NCBI RefSeq assembly: GCF_900101495.1
Contig: NZ_FMUS01000004.1
Location: 1 to 64,000 of the forward strand
DNA: 64,000 nucleotides
Source of the DNA: Alkaliphilus peptidifermentans DSM 18978
GTDB taxonomy: Bacteria > Bacillota > Clostridia > Peptostreptococcales > Natronincolaceae
Direction: 5' to 3'
In this document: in pieces, positions 17,196 through 25,958 of the stretch
Numbering within the stretch: the first letter of the stretch is position 1
Layout of the letters: each line of letters begins with the position of its first letter
Program-made: the position numbers and the translations under genes
The notes under the pieces: generated by a model
Told to the model about the DNA's origin: nothing
Database searches by the model: none
Seen by the model: only the letters and a program-made list of their open reading frames with translations

Positions 17196-18308
17196 CTATT
17201 TAAAAGCATCAATTGAAGCTGCTGCTTCGTTATCTATCATTAAACTGGTAATACCATTACGTATCTTTTCTCCAACGGGACCATGTCTTAATGAATTTAG
17301 CTGCTGCATTAAGTCATCCTTAACTTCCTGCATGTTGTATAGCTTATAGCCTAAATATGATGCAGCTGACATTCCTGCTATGTATCCTTCAACCATTGCA
17401 CTACTGGCTTCTTCAACACCGGCTACATCTCCAGCAACGAATATTCCTTTAACAGAGGTTTGAAGATTTTCATCTCGTGCTGGAACAAACCCACCAAATT
17501 CATGAATATATTTCATTTGACATCCCGCTTGCCATAGGAGTTCAGAGAGCGGTGATAATCCAACTGAGATACAAATTACGTCTACATCAAGCTCCTTTTC
17601 TGTTCCTGGTATTCCATTCCATTTCTCATCTAATTGCCATATTATTGCCTTTTCTAATGAGTCTTTTCCATGAGCTTCTTTAATTGAGTAACCTGTATAA
17701 ATAGGTACACCCATTCTTCTTACTTTAGAAGCATGAACAAGATATCCTCCTATTGTAGGTGCAGCCTCTACTATGGCTTCAACCTTCACGCCTGCCTGCA
17801 TTAACTGATAACTTACGATTAAACCTATATTACCAGCACCAATCATTAAAACATTGTTTCCTGGCTTAACACCATACTCATTCATCAATGTCTGAACTGC
17901 TCCTGCTCCATAAACTCCTGGTAAATCATTATTAGGGAAAGCTAAATTCTTTTCACTTGCACCTGTCGATACAATAGTTGCCTTTGGTTTAATTTTAATA
18001 TATTTACCGTTATTTTCTAAAGTAACTACGCCATCTTCAAATATTCCTAATACGGTGGTACTCTTCATAACTTCAACATTATCCATTTTATCGATTTTAT
18101 CAAGAAGTAGCTCTGCAATATCAAAGCCCCTAGTAGAGGCATATTGTTTTTCTGATCCGAAGAACATATGAGTTTGTTTTACCAATTGTCCACCTAGAGA
18201 GTTGTTCCTATCTACCACTAGTACCTTACTTCCCATTTCTGCTGCTTGAATTGCGGCACAAAGTCCTGCAGGACCTCCACCAATGATTAAGATTTCTACG
18301 GGCATCAT
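17196..18308 (-). CDS. NAD(P)/FAD-binding alpha subunit of the dehydrogenase complex
   Basis: The 370-residue pyridine-nucleotide-disulfide-oxidoreductase-fold protein has two dinucleotide loops: ILIIGGGPAGLCAA near the N-terminus and VLMIGAGNIGLIVSYQL in the middle. The C-terminal FAD block is GIFVAGDVAGVEEASSAM. It corresponds to HcnB, SoxA and the alpha subunit of archaeal proline dehydrogenases. The redox-active CxxC of classical members is absent. Its ATG overlaps the stop of the upstream [2Fe-2S] gene (ATGA), consistent with one stoichiometric complex. Whether the second nucleotide is NAD, FMN or ATP cannot be decided here. Confidence 0.88.
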   Translation of the reverse strand: MMPVEILIIGGGPAGLCAAIQAAEMGSKVLVVDRNNSLGGQLVKQTHMFFGSEKQYASTRGFDIAELLLDKIDKMDNVEVMKSTTVLGIFEDGVVTLENNGKYIKIKPKATIVSTGASEKNLAFPNNDLPGVYGAGAVQTLMNEYGVKPGNNVLMIGAGNIGLIVSYQLMQAGVKVEAIVEAAPTIGGYLVHASKVRRMGVPIYTGYSIKEAHGKDSLEKAIIWQLDEKWNGIPGTEKELDVDVICISVGLSPLSELLWQAGCQMKYIHEFGGFVPARDENLQTSVKGIFVAGDVAGVEEASSAMVEGYIAGMSAASYLGYKLYNMQEVKDDLMQQLNSLRHGPVGEKIRNGITSLMIDNEAAASIDAFK

Positions 18309-18610
18309 ATCAAATCACCCTTTCCTGTTTGAGTTCGTACAACCATACCTTCCTTAAGCTCCTCAACACAGATCCTTACATTTGGCTCACCATTAACCTC
18401 CATTAAGCAAGACGAACAGTTTCCAATGGCACAAAATAGACCCCTTGGGCGATGTTTTTCTGTGCTATGGCTTAATGATCTTACACCAGCTGCATGTAGG
18501 GCTGCTGCAATCGTTTCCCCTTCATATCCTTCTATGGACTTGTCGTTGAAGGTAAAGGTAATTAGCTTACCTCTTTCAAAGTTTAAAATTGGATGCTCTA
18601 AAATTCTCAT
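18305..18610 (-). CDS. Plant-type [2Fe-2S] subunit (Fer2_4, gamma/HcnA-like)
   Basis: The 101-residue protein has the cluster motif FCAIGNCSSC plus a distal cysteine (Cys60, 65, 68, 81), as in HcnA and the small subunits of sarcosine and hydroxyproline dehydrogenases. It passes electrons within the complex. GGAGGTGTGCCA precedes the ATG at 18610; a GTG two codons earlier overlaps the ribosome site and is less likely. It is the first of the five redox genes, which follow with overlaps or very short gaps. Confidence 0.87.
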   Translation of the reverse strand: MRILEHPILNFERGKLITFTFNDKSIEGYEGETIAAALHAAGVRSLSHSTEKHRPRGLFCAIGNCSSCLMEVNGEPNVRICVEELKEGMVVRTQTGKGDLI

Positions 18611-18639
18611 TGGCACACCTCCAGTTGATTAGTTTGTGA

Positions 18640-18661
18640 GTTCTCCTCCTAAGAGGAGAAC
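18640..18661 (-). other. Intercistronic hairpin
   Basis: GTTCTCCTC pairs perfectly with GAGGAGAAC across a 4-base loop, between the transporter subunit gene and the redox genes. No T-run follows on the coding strand, so an RNA processing or stability role is more likely than termination. Confidence 0.6.
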
Positions 18662-18726
18662 CCACAGATTTCTATATATTTTTTTTCATCTAGAAAATAG
18701 ATTTTCTATTAGTTTGGATAGTAACT

Positions 18727-18831
18727 TTATTGCACTTTTTTGTTACCAAATGCTTTATTAACTAATATAATAAAGCCCCCAATATAAAAGCCTAATATAA
18801 CAACCATCATTACTACTGAAGAACCTGACAT
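18727..18831 (-). CDS. MetS-like small subunit of NSS transporter (34 aa)
   Basis: The 34-residue peptide is a single membrane helix (MSGSSVVMMVVILGFYIGGF onward) with a basic tail (NKAFGNKKVQ). Its gene begins 13 bases after the transporter gene, with AAAGGGGG seven bases before the ATG. This matches the MetS-type small subunits (about 30 to 60 residues) that accompany NSS-family transporters such as corynebacterial MetP and are needed for uptake. It is too short for ordinary gene calling and easily missed. The assignment rests on size, topology, position and the motif style, not on an alignment. Confidence 0.8.
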   Translation of the reverse strand: MSGSSVVMMVVILGFYIGGFIILVNKAFGNKKVQ

Positions 18832-18844
18832 AATATAGCCCCCT

Positions 18845-20350
18845 TTATTTATTCTCTAATGCACTATTTAATGCATTCACATCATAGCGGCCCTTACCAA
18901 TCTTGTCAGCTAACCAATTGTTAGTTAGCAGTGCAAGGATAATAAGTATAGCAAACTGGAATATTATTGTACCAGGACTAAATACTTCAAAAGGATGCCA
19001 CCAGTTTTCAGGATACCAGCTAATAGCTTGAACAAACCACCATCCAGTTACCCAAACAAAGAATACAGGGAATAACATAATACAGGCATTCCACCACTTG
19101 CCGATTTTAAAGTCAGCCCACTCTGTGTTGATGTCTTTTGATCGTGCATTTTCTAATCCATACTTAATTAGTGCAAAGGCTACAAATAATCCACTAACTA
19201 ATAATCCAACGCCCCATACCCAGTCTTGATTATCTAGGAAATTAAGACTATAGGCTGAAGGTACCCCCAATAGGAATCCAATAACAATTACATAGGTTGT
19301 AGCTTTTTGTCTAGTCATTCCTGCATCCATGAAGTTTCTAACGCCAACTTCGATCATTGGAAGCAATGATGATAGAGCAGCAATTGCCATAGCCAAGAAG
19401 AATACCGCTGCAAGAAGTCCACCTGCAGGCATTGTTGTGAATAATTGAGCTAAATAAATAAAAGTAAGTCCAGTGTTACCTGATGTTAAGGCTTGATTAG
19501 CAAATTCTTGTGTTGGAGAAAGAGCAAAGATGGCTGGTAGCACAGTCATACCGGCAACTAATGCACCGATGTGATCTCCCATACCCATAATCATACAATT
19601 TCCAGCAACGTCTTCCTTATGATTTGTATAAACAGCGTAGGTAATAATGAAACCCCAACCAGCCCCAGTTGACCAAGCAGCCTGTGTAAATGCTTCTAAC
19701 CAAATTTTAGGTGTTGCAAGCATTTCTAGTTTAGGGCTAAATAAGTACTCTAAGCCCTGCAGTGCACCTGGTAGTGTAAGGGATCTAATAACAGCAAAAA
19801 TTAATAATATAAATAGTGTTGGTATCATTATCTTACTTGCTTTTTCAATACCAGCTGATACACCCTTATAAATAATGAAACCGGCTATTGCCATTGAAAC
19901 TAGGTGAAATAAGATAGTTTGTGAAGGTGTTGTTGTAAAAGTATTCCAAATTGCTTGTGTTGCTTCGGTATCTAGTCCAGGCTTAAAGGTACCACTTACT
20001 GCCATAGTAAAGTACTTAACACACCAACCCATAACTACTGAATAATAAAACATAATACCAAGACAGACTGCAGCAATCCAGGTACCCATCCAAGTATACT
20101 TCTTACCAACAAAGTCACGGAAGGCACCTACAGTTCCTAAACCTGTCTTTTTACCCATTACCATTTCACCCATTAGTAATGGGATAGCCCAGACAAACAG
20201 AGCAATTGTCCATGCAATAATAAATGGACCACCACCGTTTGCTGCAGCAACTCGAGGGAATCTCCAGATGTTACCGGTCCCAATTGCCATTCCAATAGAT
20301 GCTAAAATGAACCCCCATCTACTCCCCCATTGTTCTTTCTTTTGACTCAT
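18845..20350 (-). CDS. Sodium-dependent amino acid transporter, NSS/SNF family
   Basis: The 501-residue protein has about twelve membrane segments and opens with RWGFILASIGMAIGTGNIWRFP, the NSS signature in which the unwound TM1 binds sodium and substrate. It also carries the family's GAGWGF and LPMIEVG-type motifs further on. NSS proteins of bacteria import amino acids such as Met, Ala, Trp, Leu or Tyr with sodium. The adjacent MetS-like subunit places it in the MetP-type group. As the neighbour of a five-subunit amino-acid dehydrogenase, its likely job is to bring in that enzyme's substrate. ATG is preceded by AGGAGGAG. Confidence 0.93.
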   Translation of the reverse strand: MSQKKEQWGSRWGFILASIGMAIGTGNIWRFPRVAAANGGGPFIIAWTIALFVWAIPLLMGEMVMGKKTGLGTVGAFRDFVGKKYTWMGTWIAAVCLGIMFYYSVVMGWCVKYFTMAVSGTFKPGLDTEATQAIWNTFTTTPSQTILFHLVSMAIAGFIIYKGVSAGIEKASKIMIPTLFILLIFAVIRSLTLPGALQGLEYLFSPKLEMLATPKIWLEAFTQAAWSTGAGWGFIITYAVYTNHKEDVAGNCMIMGMGDHIGALVAGMTVLPAIFALSPTQEFANQALTSGNTGLTFIYLAQLFTTMPAGGLLAAVFFLAMAIAALSSLLPMIEVGVRNFMDAGMTRQKATTYVIVIGFLLGVPSAYSLNFLDNQDWVWGVGLLVSGLFVAFALIKYGLENARSKDINTEWADFKIGKWWNACIMLFPVFFVWVTGWWFVQAISWYPENWWHPFEVFSPGTIIFQFAILIILALLTNNWLADKIGKGRYDVNALNSALENK

Positions 20351-20396
20351 TTTGACTCCTCCTTTTTATTTATTTTAAAGAAAAAGCAAACATAAA

Positions 20397-20603
20397 CTAT
20401 AAGGATTTCATTTCTTGCTCCTGAAGCTGAATATAGCTTCTAAGTATACTCCCGCAGTCTAGACAGATTTCCGCATATGCCTGATGGCTTATGAATGGAT
20501 TAGTCTTTAAAGTTACAAATTTGCCGTAGGGTATATCCTTTTTAATGTTCTTAGATAAGCAATAGCTACAGGTATTAATGTTAACCTTATCTGTTGATTG
20601 CAT
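20397..20603 (-). CDS. Small zinc-ribbon protein, first gene of the sigma-54 operon
   Basis: The 68-residue protein has two cysteine pairs, C12-x2-C15 and C47-x2-C50, forming a likely zinc ribbon, and an acidic/Gln-rich C-terminal helix. I do not recognise the family. ATG follows GGGGGAAGGAA. It is 46 bases before the NSS transporter gene and is the first gene behind the -24/-12 promoter, so it is expected to be co-expressed with transport and oxidation. It could be a regulator or a small assembly factor. Confidence 0.6.
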   Translation of the reverse strand: MQSTDKVNINTCSYCLSKNIKKDIPYGKFVTLKTNPFISHQAYAEICLDCGSILRSYIQLQEQEMKSL

Positions 20604-20763
20604 AACAGTTCCTTCCCCCTTATCCTATTTTAAGTATTTCGAATTTTCTGCCTTATTAATAATACGACTTCTATTCATCATATACCTTCAAACTAATTTG
20701 ATTTTTTTAAATTATTAACTTTTCAAATTAGCCAACAGGGGTATGTATTTAGATATATTCTAG

Positions 20764-20904
20764 ATACAAATGCAATTCCATATTGAAATCTTTCATATTT
20801 TGCTGATATATCCTTTGGAATTGAAGGAAATATCAAAAAAATGAAGTATTAACAATCGAAAATTGTATTTCACTATTTTATAACATACTAAATACAAATG
20901 CAAT
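20764..20904 (-). repeat. Two direct copies of ATACAAATGCAAT in the operon leader
   Basis: The 13-base word occurs at 20764-20776 and 20892-20904, 128 bases apart, within the ~400-base stretch between the sigma-54 promoter and the first gene. The surrounding bases are also similar. The rest of 20604-21013 has no ORF or riboswitch that I recognise. Confidence 0.45.
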
Positions 20905-21013
20905 AATAAATTATTACCTTATTGTAATGTAGTAAATCATTGCCTTTAGAACTGTATTTCAATAAATAAAACTTGGAGAAAATGAAAAGAGTCTTAATTC
21001 TATGTAATATTAG

Positions 21014-21029
21014 TGCAATACTAATGCCA
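21014..21029 (-). promoter_or_regulatory. Sigma-54 (-24/-12) promoter
   Basis: On the minus strand TGGCATTAGTATTGCA matches the consensus TGGCAC-N5-TTGCA with one change; GG and GC are exactly 12 bases apart. It points to the transporter/dehydrogenase operon and lies beside the gene for a sigma-54 activator. The distance to the first gene is about 400 bases. Confidence 0.7.
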
Positions 21030-21123
21030 ACTTATTGTATATTTTATAATTTTTTTAAAATAGATCTACAACCATTGAAAATGGTAATAACTAGCTATAG
21101 GTTCTATAAAATCAATCGACTAC

Positions 21124-21162
21124 TTAAAAAGAAAGAAACGTCAATAAACTGACGCTTCTTTC
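21124..21162 (-). terminator. Intrinsic terminator of the sigma-54 activator gene
   Basis: GAAAGAAGCGTCA pairs with TGACGTTTCTTTC (minus strand, one G-T wobble, 6-base loop), followed by TTTTTAAG. It isolates the regulator transcript from the operon promoter downstream. Confidence 0.85.
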
Positions 21163-21248
21163 ATCTGGATATATAAATACGGTTATAAATATTGTTTTTT
21201 ACGAGTGTACATATCTTTGATTACATACATGTCCACATTTCGACGCAT

Positions 21249-21264
21249 GTCTAAAATTAGACAC
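21249..21264. promoter_or_regulatory. Candidate enhancer site for the sigma-54 activator
   Basis: TGTCTAAAATTAGACA is a perfect 7-bp inverted repeat with a 2-base centre. It overlaps the last codons of the activator gene and lies about 220 bases upstream of the -24/-12 promoter, a usual distance for activator sites acting by DNA looping. Binding is inferred only. Confidence 0.5.
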
Positions 21265-23023
21265 TTAATTCTCCCTTATATAAATTTAGTTTGTAATAGA
21301 GAGTACTTCTTGGTATATTAAGTAGCTTAGCAGCTTTAGCCTTATTACCTCTTGTTTCTACCATAGCCTTATTAATCATTTCTATCTCTAAATTCTTCAA
21401 GTTATCCTCCAGATTTTCTAGGGAAACCTTACTATTTTTAGTCTCATTTATGCTTTCTATAATATATTGAGGAATTAAATCTTTAGTTATCTTTTTATCA
21501 TTACTAAGCACTACCATATACTCCACTGTATTCTTCAACTCTCTTATATTGCCCTTCCAATGATATTTAAGCAATATGTTAAAAAGGTCTTTATCAATGA
21601 AATTAATTGGTGTATTATTTTTTCTAGAGATCTCCTCAATAAAATGATTGAATAATAAGCTGATATCTTCTCTTCTGTTTCTGAGAGGAGGCAATTCAAT
21701 TTGCACAACATCTAATCTATAAAATAAATCTTCTCGAAATTTACCGGTTCTAACCATTTCCTTTAGATTTCTATTTGTGGCAGATATTATTCTAACGTCA
21801 ACATCAACTAGCTTATCGGCACCAACTCTAAGTACTTTACCCTCTTGTAGCACGCGCAAGAGCTTAGCTTGAAGATTCAACGGCAAGTCTCCAATTTCGT
21901 CCAGGAATAAAGTACCATTATTAGCTAACTCAAAATAACCAATTTTTCCATTCTTTAGTGCGCCTGTAAAGGCTCCTCCAACATAACCAAAGAATTCGCT
22001 TTCAAACAAAGTTGGTGGAATGGCACTACAGTTCACTGGAACGAAATGTCCTTTTCTTTGACTATGCTGATGAATAGCTCTAGCAAATACTTCTTTACCA
22101 GTCCCACTTTCACCTACAATTATTACACTGGTATTTGATTTTGAAACGTGCTTAGCCAGTTGAATTTTATTTTTTATAGCTGGACTTTTGCCAAGAATTT
22201 TCCCAAGGGTAAAGCTATCCTTTGTAAATTTTTCAACTTCTTCCTTTAGCAAATCAATTTCTAGGTTTGCGTTTTCTAATTTTAATGACAGATCTCTATT
22301 TTCTGTTATATCTTTTTCTGTTGCAACAACCCCAACAAATTCTCCATCAATAAAAACTGGTAAGGCACTTATTATTACATAGTAGTTAGGCTTTGGTGCA
22401 TGATATATATTTTCGATTGGTATTTGTTCCTCTAGTACCGACAGAGTTAGGGCATTAGGGAAAAAATCCTCTAGTTTTTTATAAATAATATCTTTTTCTT
22501 TAATATCATAAATTAATTCTGCCTTTTTATTCCAAAGGAGAACATTGCCTGCTGGATCTGTAACTGTAACAGCCTCATGCATGTGATTAATTACATCCTT
22601 ATATTGTCTATTTATACTTTCCAACTTTAAGTAGTAGCTATTCAATAAATTATCTATTCTTATAATTCCGATTAGCTTTTTATTCTCATATACAGGTACT
22701 CTACCAATTTTACTATCGATTAAAGTTTTTCTAACATCAGTAATTAACATGTCAGAGGGCACACTTAAAATATTTTCAGACATGTATTTTGAAACTGGTA
22801 AGCTTGTAGAATGTCCCTCTTGCTTAATTCTTGATATATCAGTTAATGTAATCAAACCTAAAATTTTATCATTATCAATAGGGTCAATAATTATTGCCTC
22901 TGGGATATTAGAATATAACATTTCATCAATAACACTATCTAATGGGGTTACTGGTAGTACCTTAATAAAGTTTGTAGACAATATCTCATGGATGGTATAA
23001 TCAAGCAGTTGATTTTCCAGCAT
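21257..23023 (-). CDS. Sigma-54-dependent activator, CBS-CBS-PAS-AAA-HTH (PrdR-like)
   Basis: The 588-residue regulator has two CBS repeats (about 10-130), a PAS domain (140-240) and a short coiled coil. The AAA+ domain has Walker A GESGTGKE (304-311) and the sigma-54 contact loop GAFTGA (350-355). A Fis-type helix-turn-helix (NKAKAAKLLNIPRSTLYYKL) lies at the C-terminus. The architecture is that of PrdR, the proline-responsive activator of Clostridioides difficile. CBS domains usually bind adenosyl ligands and PAS may bind the inducer. It probably drives the adjacent transporter/dehydrogenase operon. ATG follows GAGGTG by five bases; its promoter must overlap or precede the asnS terminator just upstream. 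Confidence 0.92.
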   Translation of the reverse strand: MLENQLLDYTIHEILSTNFIKVLPVTPLDSVIDEMLYSNIPEAIIIDPIDNDKILGLITLTDISRIKQEGHSTSLPVSKYMSENILSVPSDMLITDVRKTLIDSKIGRVPVYENKKLIGIIRIDNLLNSYYLKLESINRQYKDVINHMHEAVTVTDPAGNVLLWNKKAELIYDIKEKDIIYKKLEDFFPNALTLSVLEEQIPIENIYHAPKPNYYVIISALPVFIDGEFVGVVATEKDITENRDLSLKLENANLEIDLLKEEVEKFTKDSFTLGKILGKSPAIKNKIQLAKHVSKSNTSVIIVGESGTGKEVFARAIHQHSQRKGHFVPVNCSAIPPTLFESEFFGYVGGAFTGALKNGKIGYFELANNGTLFLDEIGDLPLNLQAKLLRVLQEGKVLRVGADKLVDVDVRIISATNRNLKEMVRTGKFREDLFYRLDVVQIELPPLRNRREDISLLFNHFIEEISRKNNTPINFIDKDLFNILLKYHWKGNIRELKNTVEYMVVLSNDKKITKDLIPQYIIESINETKNSKVSLENLEDNLKNLEIEMINKAMVETRGNKAKAAKLLNIPRSTLYYKLNLYKGELSV

Positions 23024-23050
23024 TGTATCACCTCAATTTACAATATTAAG

Positions 23051-23081
23051 TAAAAAAGTAAGGATGATTATCCTTACTTTT
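23051..23081 (-). terminator. Intrinsic terminator of asnS
   Basis: A perfect 12-bp stem AAAAGTAAGGAT / ATCCTTACTTTT with a 4-base loop, followed on the minus strand by further T residues. Confidence 0.85.
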
Positions 23082-23119
23082 CAACTATTTTGAATATATT
23101 AATTATATCAGATTATTAA

Positions 23120-24418
23120 CTAAGGATAAACCCTATTTAATGTTCTTGCGAATGGTATGGTTTGACGTATATGATCAATTCCACAAATCCATGCTACTGT
23201 TCTTTCTAACCCAAGTCCAAAGCCTGAGTGAGGTACTGATCCATATCTTCTTAAATCAATGTACCATTCATATAATTCGGTGGGAAGCTTCTCATCTTCA
23301 ATTCTTTTTAAAAGAAATTCTAAGTCATGGATTCTCTCAGAGCCGCCTATGATCTCTCCATAGCCTTCAGGGGCAATAAGGTCTGCTCCCAGTATTACTT
23401 CTGGATTTTCAGGGTCTGGCTGCATATAAAAGGCCTTCATCTTTGTTGGAAAATGTGTTATAAAAACAGGCTTTTTAAATTTTTCAGCAATGAATGTCTC
23501 ATGTGGAGCTCCAAAATCATCTCCCCATTGGAATTCATAGTTTCCCTCCTGTAACATATTAACTGCTTCTGTATATGTTATTCTTGGGAAGGGAGCTTTA
23601 ATTTTTTCTAGATATGCAGTATCTCTGTCTAATATTTTTAGCTCAATTTGCTTATTCTCTAATACTCTCTGAACAATATACTCAATCATCTGCTCTTGCA
23701 CTTCTAAGTTTCCTTCAAAGTCGACATATGCCATTTCAGGCTCAACCATCCAAAACTCATTTAGATGCTTTCGTGTCTTAGACTTCTCAGCTCTAAAGGT
23801 AGGTCCAAAGCTGTAGACTTTACCAAAGGCCATAGCCGCAGCCTCTGCATAAAGTTGTCCTGTTTGAGATAAGAAGGCATTTTCTCCAAAATAATCTATT
23901 TCAAATAGTTCTGTTGTTCCTTCACATGAAGAAGGAGTAATAATTGGTGGTTCTACAAGAACAAATCCTCTATCATGAAAAAACATACGAATTGCTAAAT
24001 TAATCTCATCACGAATTCTAAGAATTGCATTTTGTTTTGGTGAACGCATCCATAAATGCCTGTTTTCCATTAGGAAGTCTGTACCGTGCTCCTTTAGAGA
24101 AATAGGATACCCTTCTTGTGCAATTTGGACAGGCTTAACACTCTTAACCAGTATTTCAAAGCCGCTTTTTGCGCGATCATCTTTTTGTACCAGCCCAGTT
24201 ACTTGTAGAGAAGATTCTTGGGTAAGTTTTTTACAAACCTCAAAAACCTCTTCATCCACTTCATTTTTCACTACAACTCCCTGAATAAAGCCAGTACCAT
24301 CCCTAAGCTGAAGAAAGTGTATTTTTCCACTTGATCTCTTATTGAATAGCCAGCCATTAATTGTTACATCTTGTCCTTCGAATTGACTAATAGTCTCTAT
24401 TGTTGCTAATTTTATCAC
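23120..24418 (-). CDS. asnS: Asparaginyl-tRNA synthetase
   Basis: The 432-residue class IIb synthetase has an N-terminal OB-fold anticodon-binding domain ([21 protein letters not shown], residues ~15-100). In the catalytic core, motif 2 is [27 protein letters not shown] and motif 3 is [16 protein letters not shown] near the C-terminus. AsnRS-type residues (KHLNEFW rather than the AspRS version) support asparagine specificity. The start is GTG behind GGAGGTG. It is 31 bases after purB, so the two are probably co-transcribed. No T-box element is visible upstream. Confidence 0.95.
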   Translation of the reverse strand: MIKLATIETISQFEGQDVTINGWLFNKRSSGKIHFLQLRDGTGFIQGVVVKNEVDEEVFEVCKKLTQESSLQVTGLVQKDDRAKSGFEILVKSVKPVQIAQEGYPISLKEHGTDFLMENRHLWMRSPKQNAILRIRDEINLAIRMFFHDRGFVLVEPPIITPSSCEGTTELFEIDYFGENAFLSQTGQLYAEAAAMAFGKVYSFGPTFRAEKSKTRKHLNEFWMVEPEMAYVDFEGNLEVQEQMIEYIVQRVLENKQIELKILDRDTAYLEKIKAPFPRITYTEAVNMLQEGNYEFQWGDDFGAPHETFIAEKFKKPVFITHFPTKMKAFYMQPDPENPEVILGADLIAPEGYGEIIGGSERIHDLEFLLKRIEDEKLPTELYEWYIDLRRYGSVPHSGFGLGLERTVAWICGIDHIRQTIPFARTLNRVYP

Positions 24419-24449
24419 TAAAAAACACCTCCAATAATGTATATCAAAT

Positions 24450-25883
24450 TTAAACCCATAAATCTACTTCTAAACCAATTAAAGCTTTATTATCCTCAAG
24501 TATAGGATATATAAATTCATTTAAGAATCTGGTAACCTGTTGAGGGGCTCGTCCAACAAATTTTTTAGAGTCCAACAACTGGTTAAGCTGTTCTTTAGAG
24601 AGATTAAAGTCTGTATCCGCAAGAATGCGATTGATCAAATCATTTTCTTCTCCATCCTGCTTTACCTTTTTAGCTGCCTCCATAGAATGAGTTCTTATTC
24701 TCTCATGTAATTCTTGACGATCTCCTCCCCTTTTTACAGCCTCCATAAGAATGTTCTCTGTAACCATAAAGGGTAATTCAAGATCTATATGTCGTTGAAT
24801 CATTTTATCATAAACCACTAAACCATCACAAACATTTATAGCTATATTTAAAATAGCATCGGTAGCTAAAAAAGCTTCAGGTATAATTATTCTCCTGTTG
24901 GCAGAATCATCAAGTGTTCTTTCAAACCATTGAGTTGAAGCAGTCATAGCCGTATTTTGGCATCCTGCAATAACATAACGGGCCAGGGATGCAATCCTCT
25001 CGCTCCTCATTGGATTCCTTTTATAAGCCATAGCAGATGAGCCTATTTGACTTTTTTCAAAGGGCTCCTCTACTTCCTTTAGACTTTGAAGAAGGCGAAG
25101 ATCATTAGTCATTTTATGTAAGCTTTGAGCGATTCCACTTAATATTGATAGAACCTCAAAGTCCAATTTTCTCGAATAGGTTTGTCCTGTTACAGGAAAT
25201 GTAGCTTTAAAGCCCATTTTTTCTGCCAATCTTTTATCTAGTAATTCCACCTTTTCATCATCATTATCAAATAAGCTATAGAAGCTCGCCTGTGTGCCAG
25301 TTGTACCTTTTACACCTCTTAGCTTCATTCTGTCAATTTGATACTCTAAATTTTCAAAATCCATCAATAGATCATGTAACCATAGGGTTCCACGTTTTCC
25401 AAGTGTTGTTAATTGCGCTGGTTGAAAGTGTGTAAATCCAAGGGCAGGGAGATTCTTGTACTCATCACAAAACTTAGCCAGTACATTAAACAAATTTATC
25501 ATTTTTACTTTAATTATTTGAAGGGCTTCCTTCATTACTATTATATCTGTATTATCTCCAACAAATGCACTGGTGGCACCAAGATGTATAATTCCCTTAG
25601 CCTTAGGACACTGTTGTCCAAATGCATATACGTGGGACATTACATCATGTCTAGTTTCTTTTTCTCTTTTTATGGCAACATCATAATTAATATTATCTTG
25701 ATTTGCCTTTAACTCTTCAATTTGCTCATTGGTGATGGGTAATCCTAGATCTTTTTCTGCCTCTGCCAGTGCTACCCAAAGCCTTCTCCAAGTAGTGAAT
25801 TTTTTGTCGGATGAAAATATATAGCTCATTTCCTTGCTAGAATAGCGTTCAATTAATGGGTTTTGATACGTAGATCTACTCAA
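24450..25883 (-). CDS. purB: Adenylosuccinate lyase
   Basis: The enzyme catalyses two steps of purine synthesis, cleaving SAICAR and adenylosuccinate to release fumarate. The 477-residue sequence carries the superfamily signature [17 protein letters not shown], the loop with the catalytic serine. It also has [11 protein letters not shown] and the C-terminal [19 protein letters not shown] typical of PurB. The start is a TTG with AGGGAG nine bases upstream. No other purine genes are in the window; grouping with asnS and aspB makes an aspartate-linked theme but need not be functional. Confidence 0.95.
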   Translation of the reverse strand: MSRSTYQNPLIERYSSKEMSYIFSSDKKFTTWRRLWVALAEAEKDLGLPITNEQIEELKANQDNINYDVAIKREKETRHDVMSHVYAFGQQCPKAKGIIHLGATSAFVGDNTDIIVMKEALQIIKVKMINLFNVLAKFCDEYKNLPALGFTHFQPAQLTTLGKRGTLWLHDLLMDFENLEYQIDRMKLRGVKGTTGTQASFYSLFDNDDEKVELLDKRLAEKMGFKATFPVTGQTYSRKLDFEVLSILSGIAQSLHKMTNDLRLLQSLKEVEEPFEKSQIGSSAMAYKRNPMRSERIASLARYVIAGCQNTAMTASTQWFERTLDDSANRRIIIPEAFLATDAILNIAINVCDGLVVYDKMIQRHIDLELPFMVTENILMEAVKRGGDRQELHERIRTHSMEAAKKVKQDGEENDLINRILADTDFNLSKEQLNQLLDSKKFVGRAPQQVTRFLNEFIYPILEDNKALIGLEVDLWV

Positions 25884-25921
25884 ATAATTCTTCTCCCTTC
25901 AATCTATAAGCTTTTATTTAT

Positions 25922-25952
25922 AGTGAAAAGATATGGGTTTACCCCATATCTT
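25922..25952 (-). terminator. Intrinsic terminator of aspB
   Basis: AAGATATGGG pairs with CCCATATCTT over a 5-base loop, followed on the minus strand by TTTTCACTATAAA, seven bases past the aspB stop codon. Confidence 0.75.
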
Positions 25953-25958
25953 CAGATA

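Noticed and set aside
20590-20606. GGAACTGTTATGCAA as a second sigma-54 promoter
   Set aside because: GG and GC are 11, not 12, bases apart and it overlaps the start codon of the zinc-ribbon gene.
23120-24449. T-box leader for asnS or glnS
   Set aside because: asnS has only 31 bases between it and purB, and the glnS leader is 47 bases with no T-box motif.
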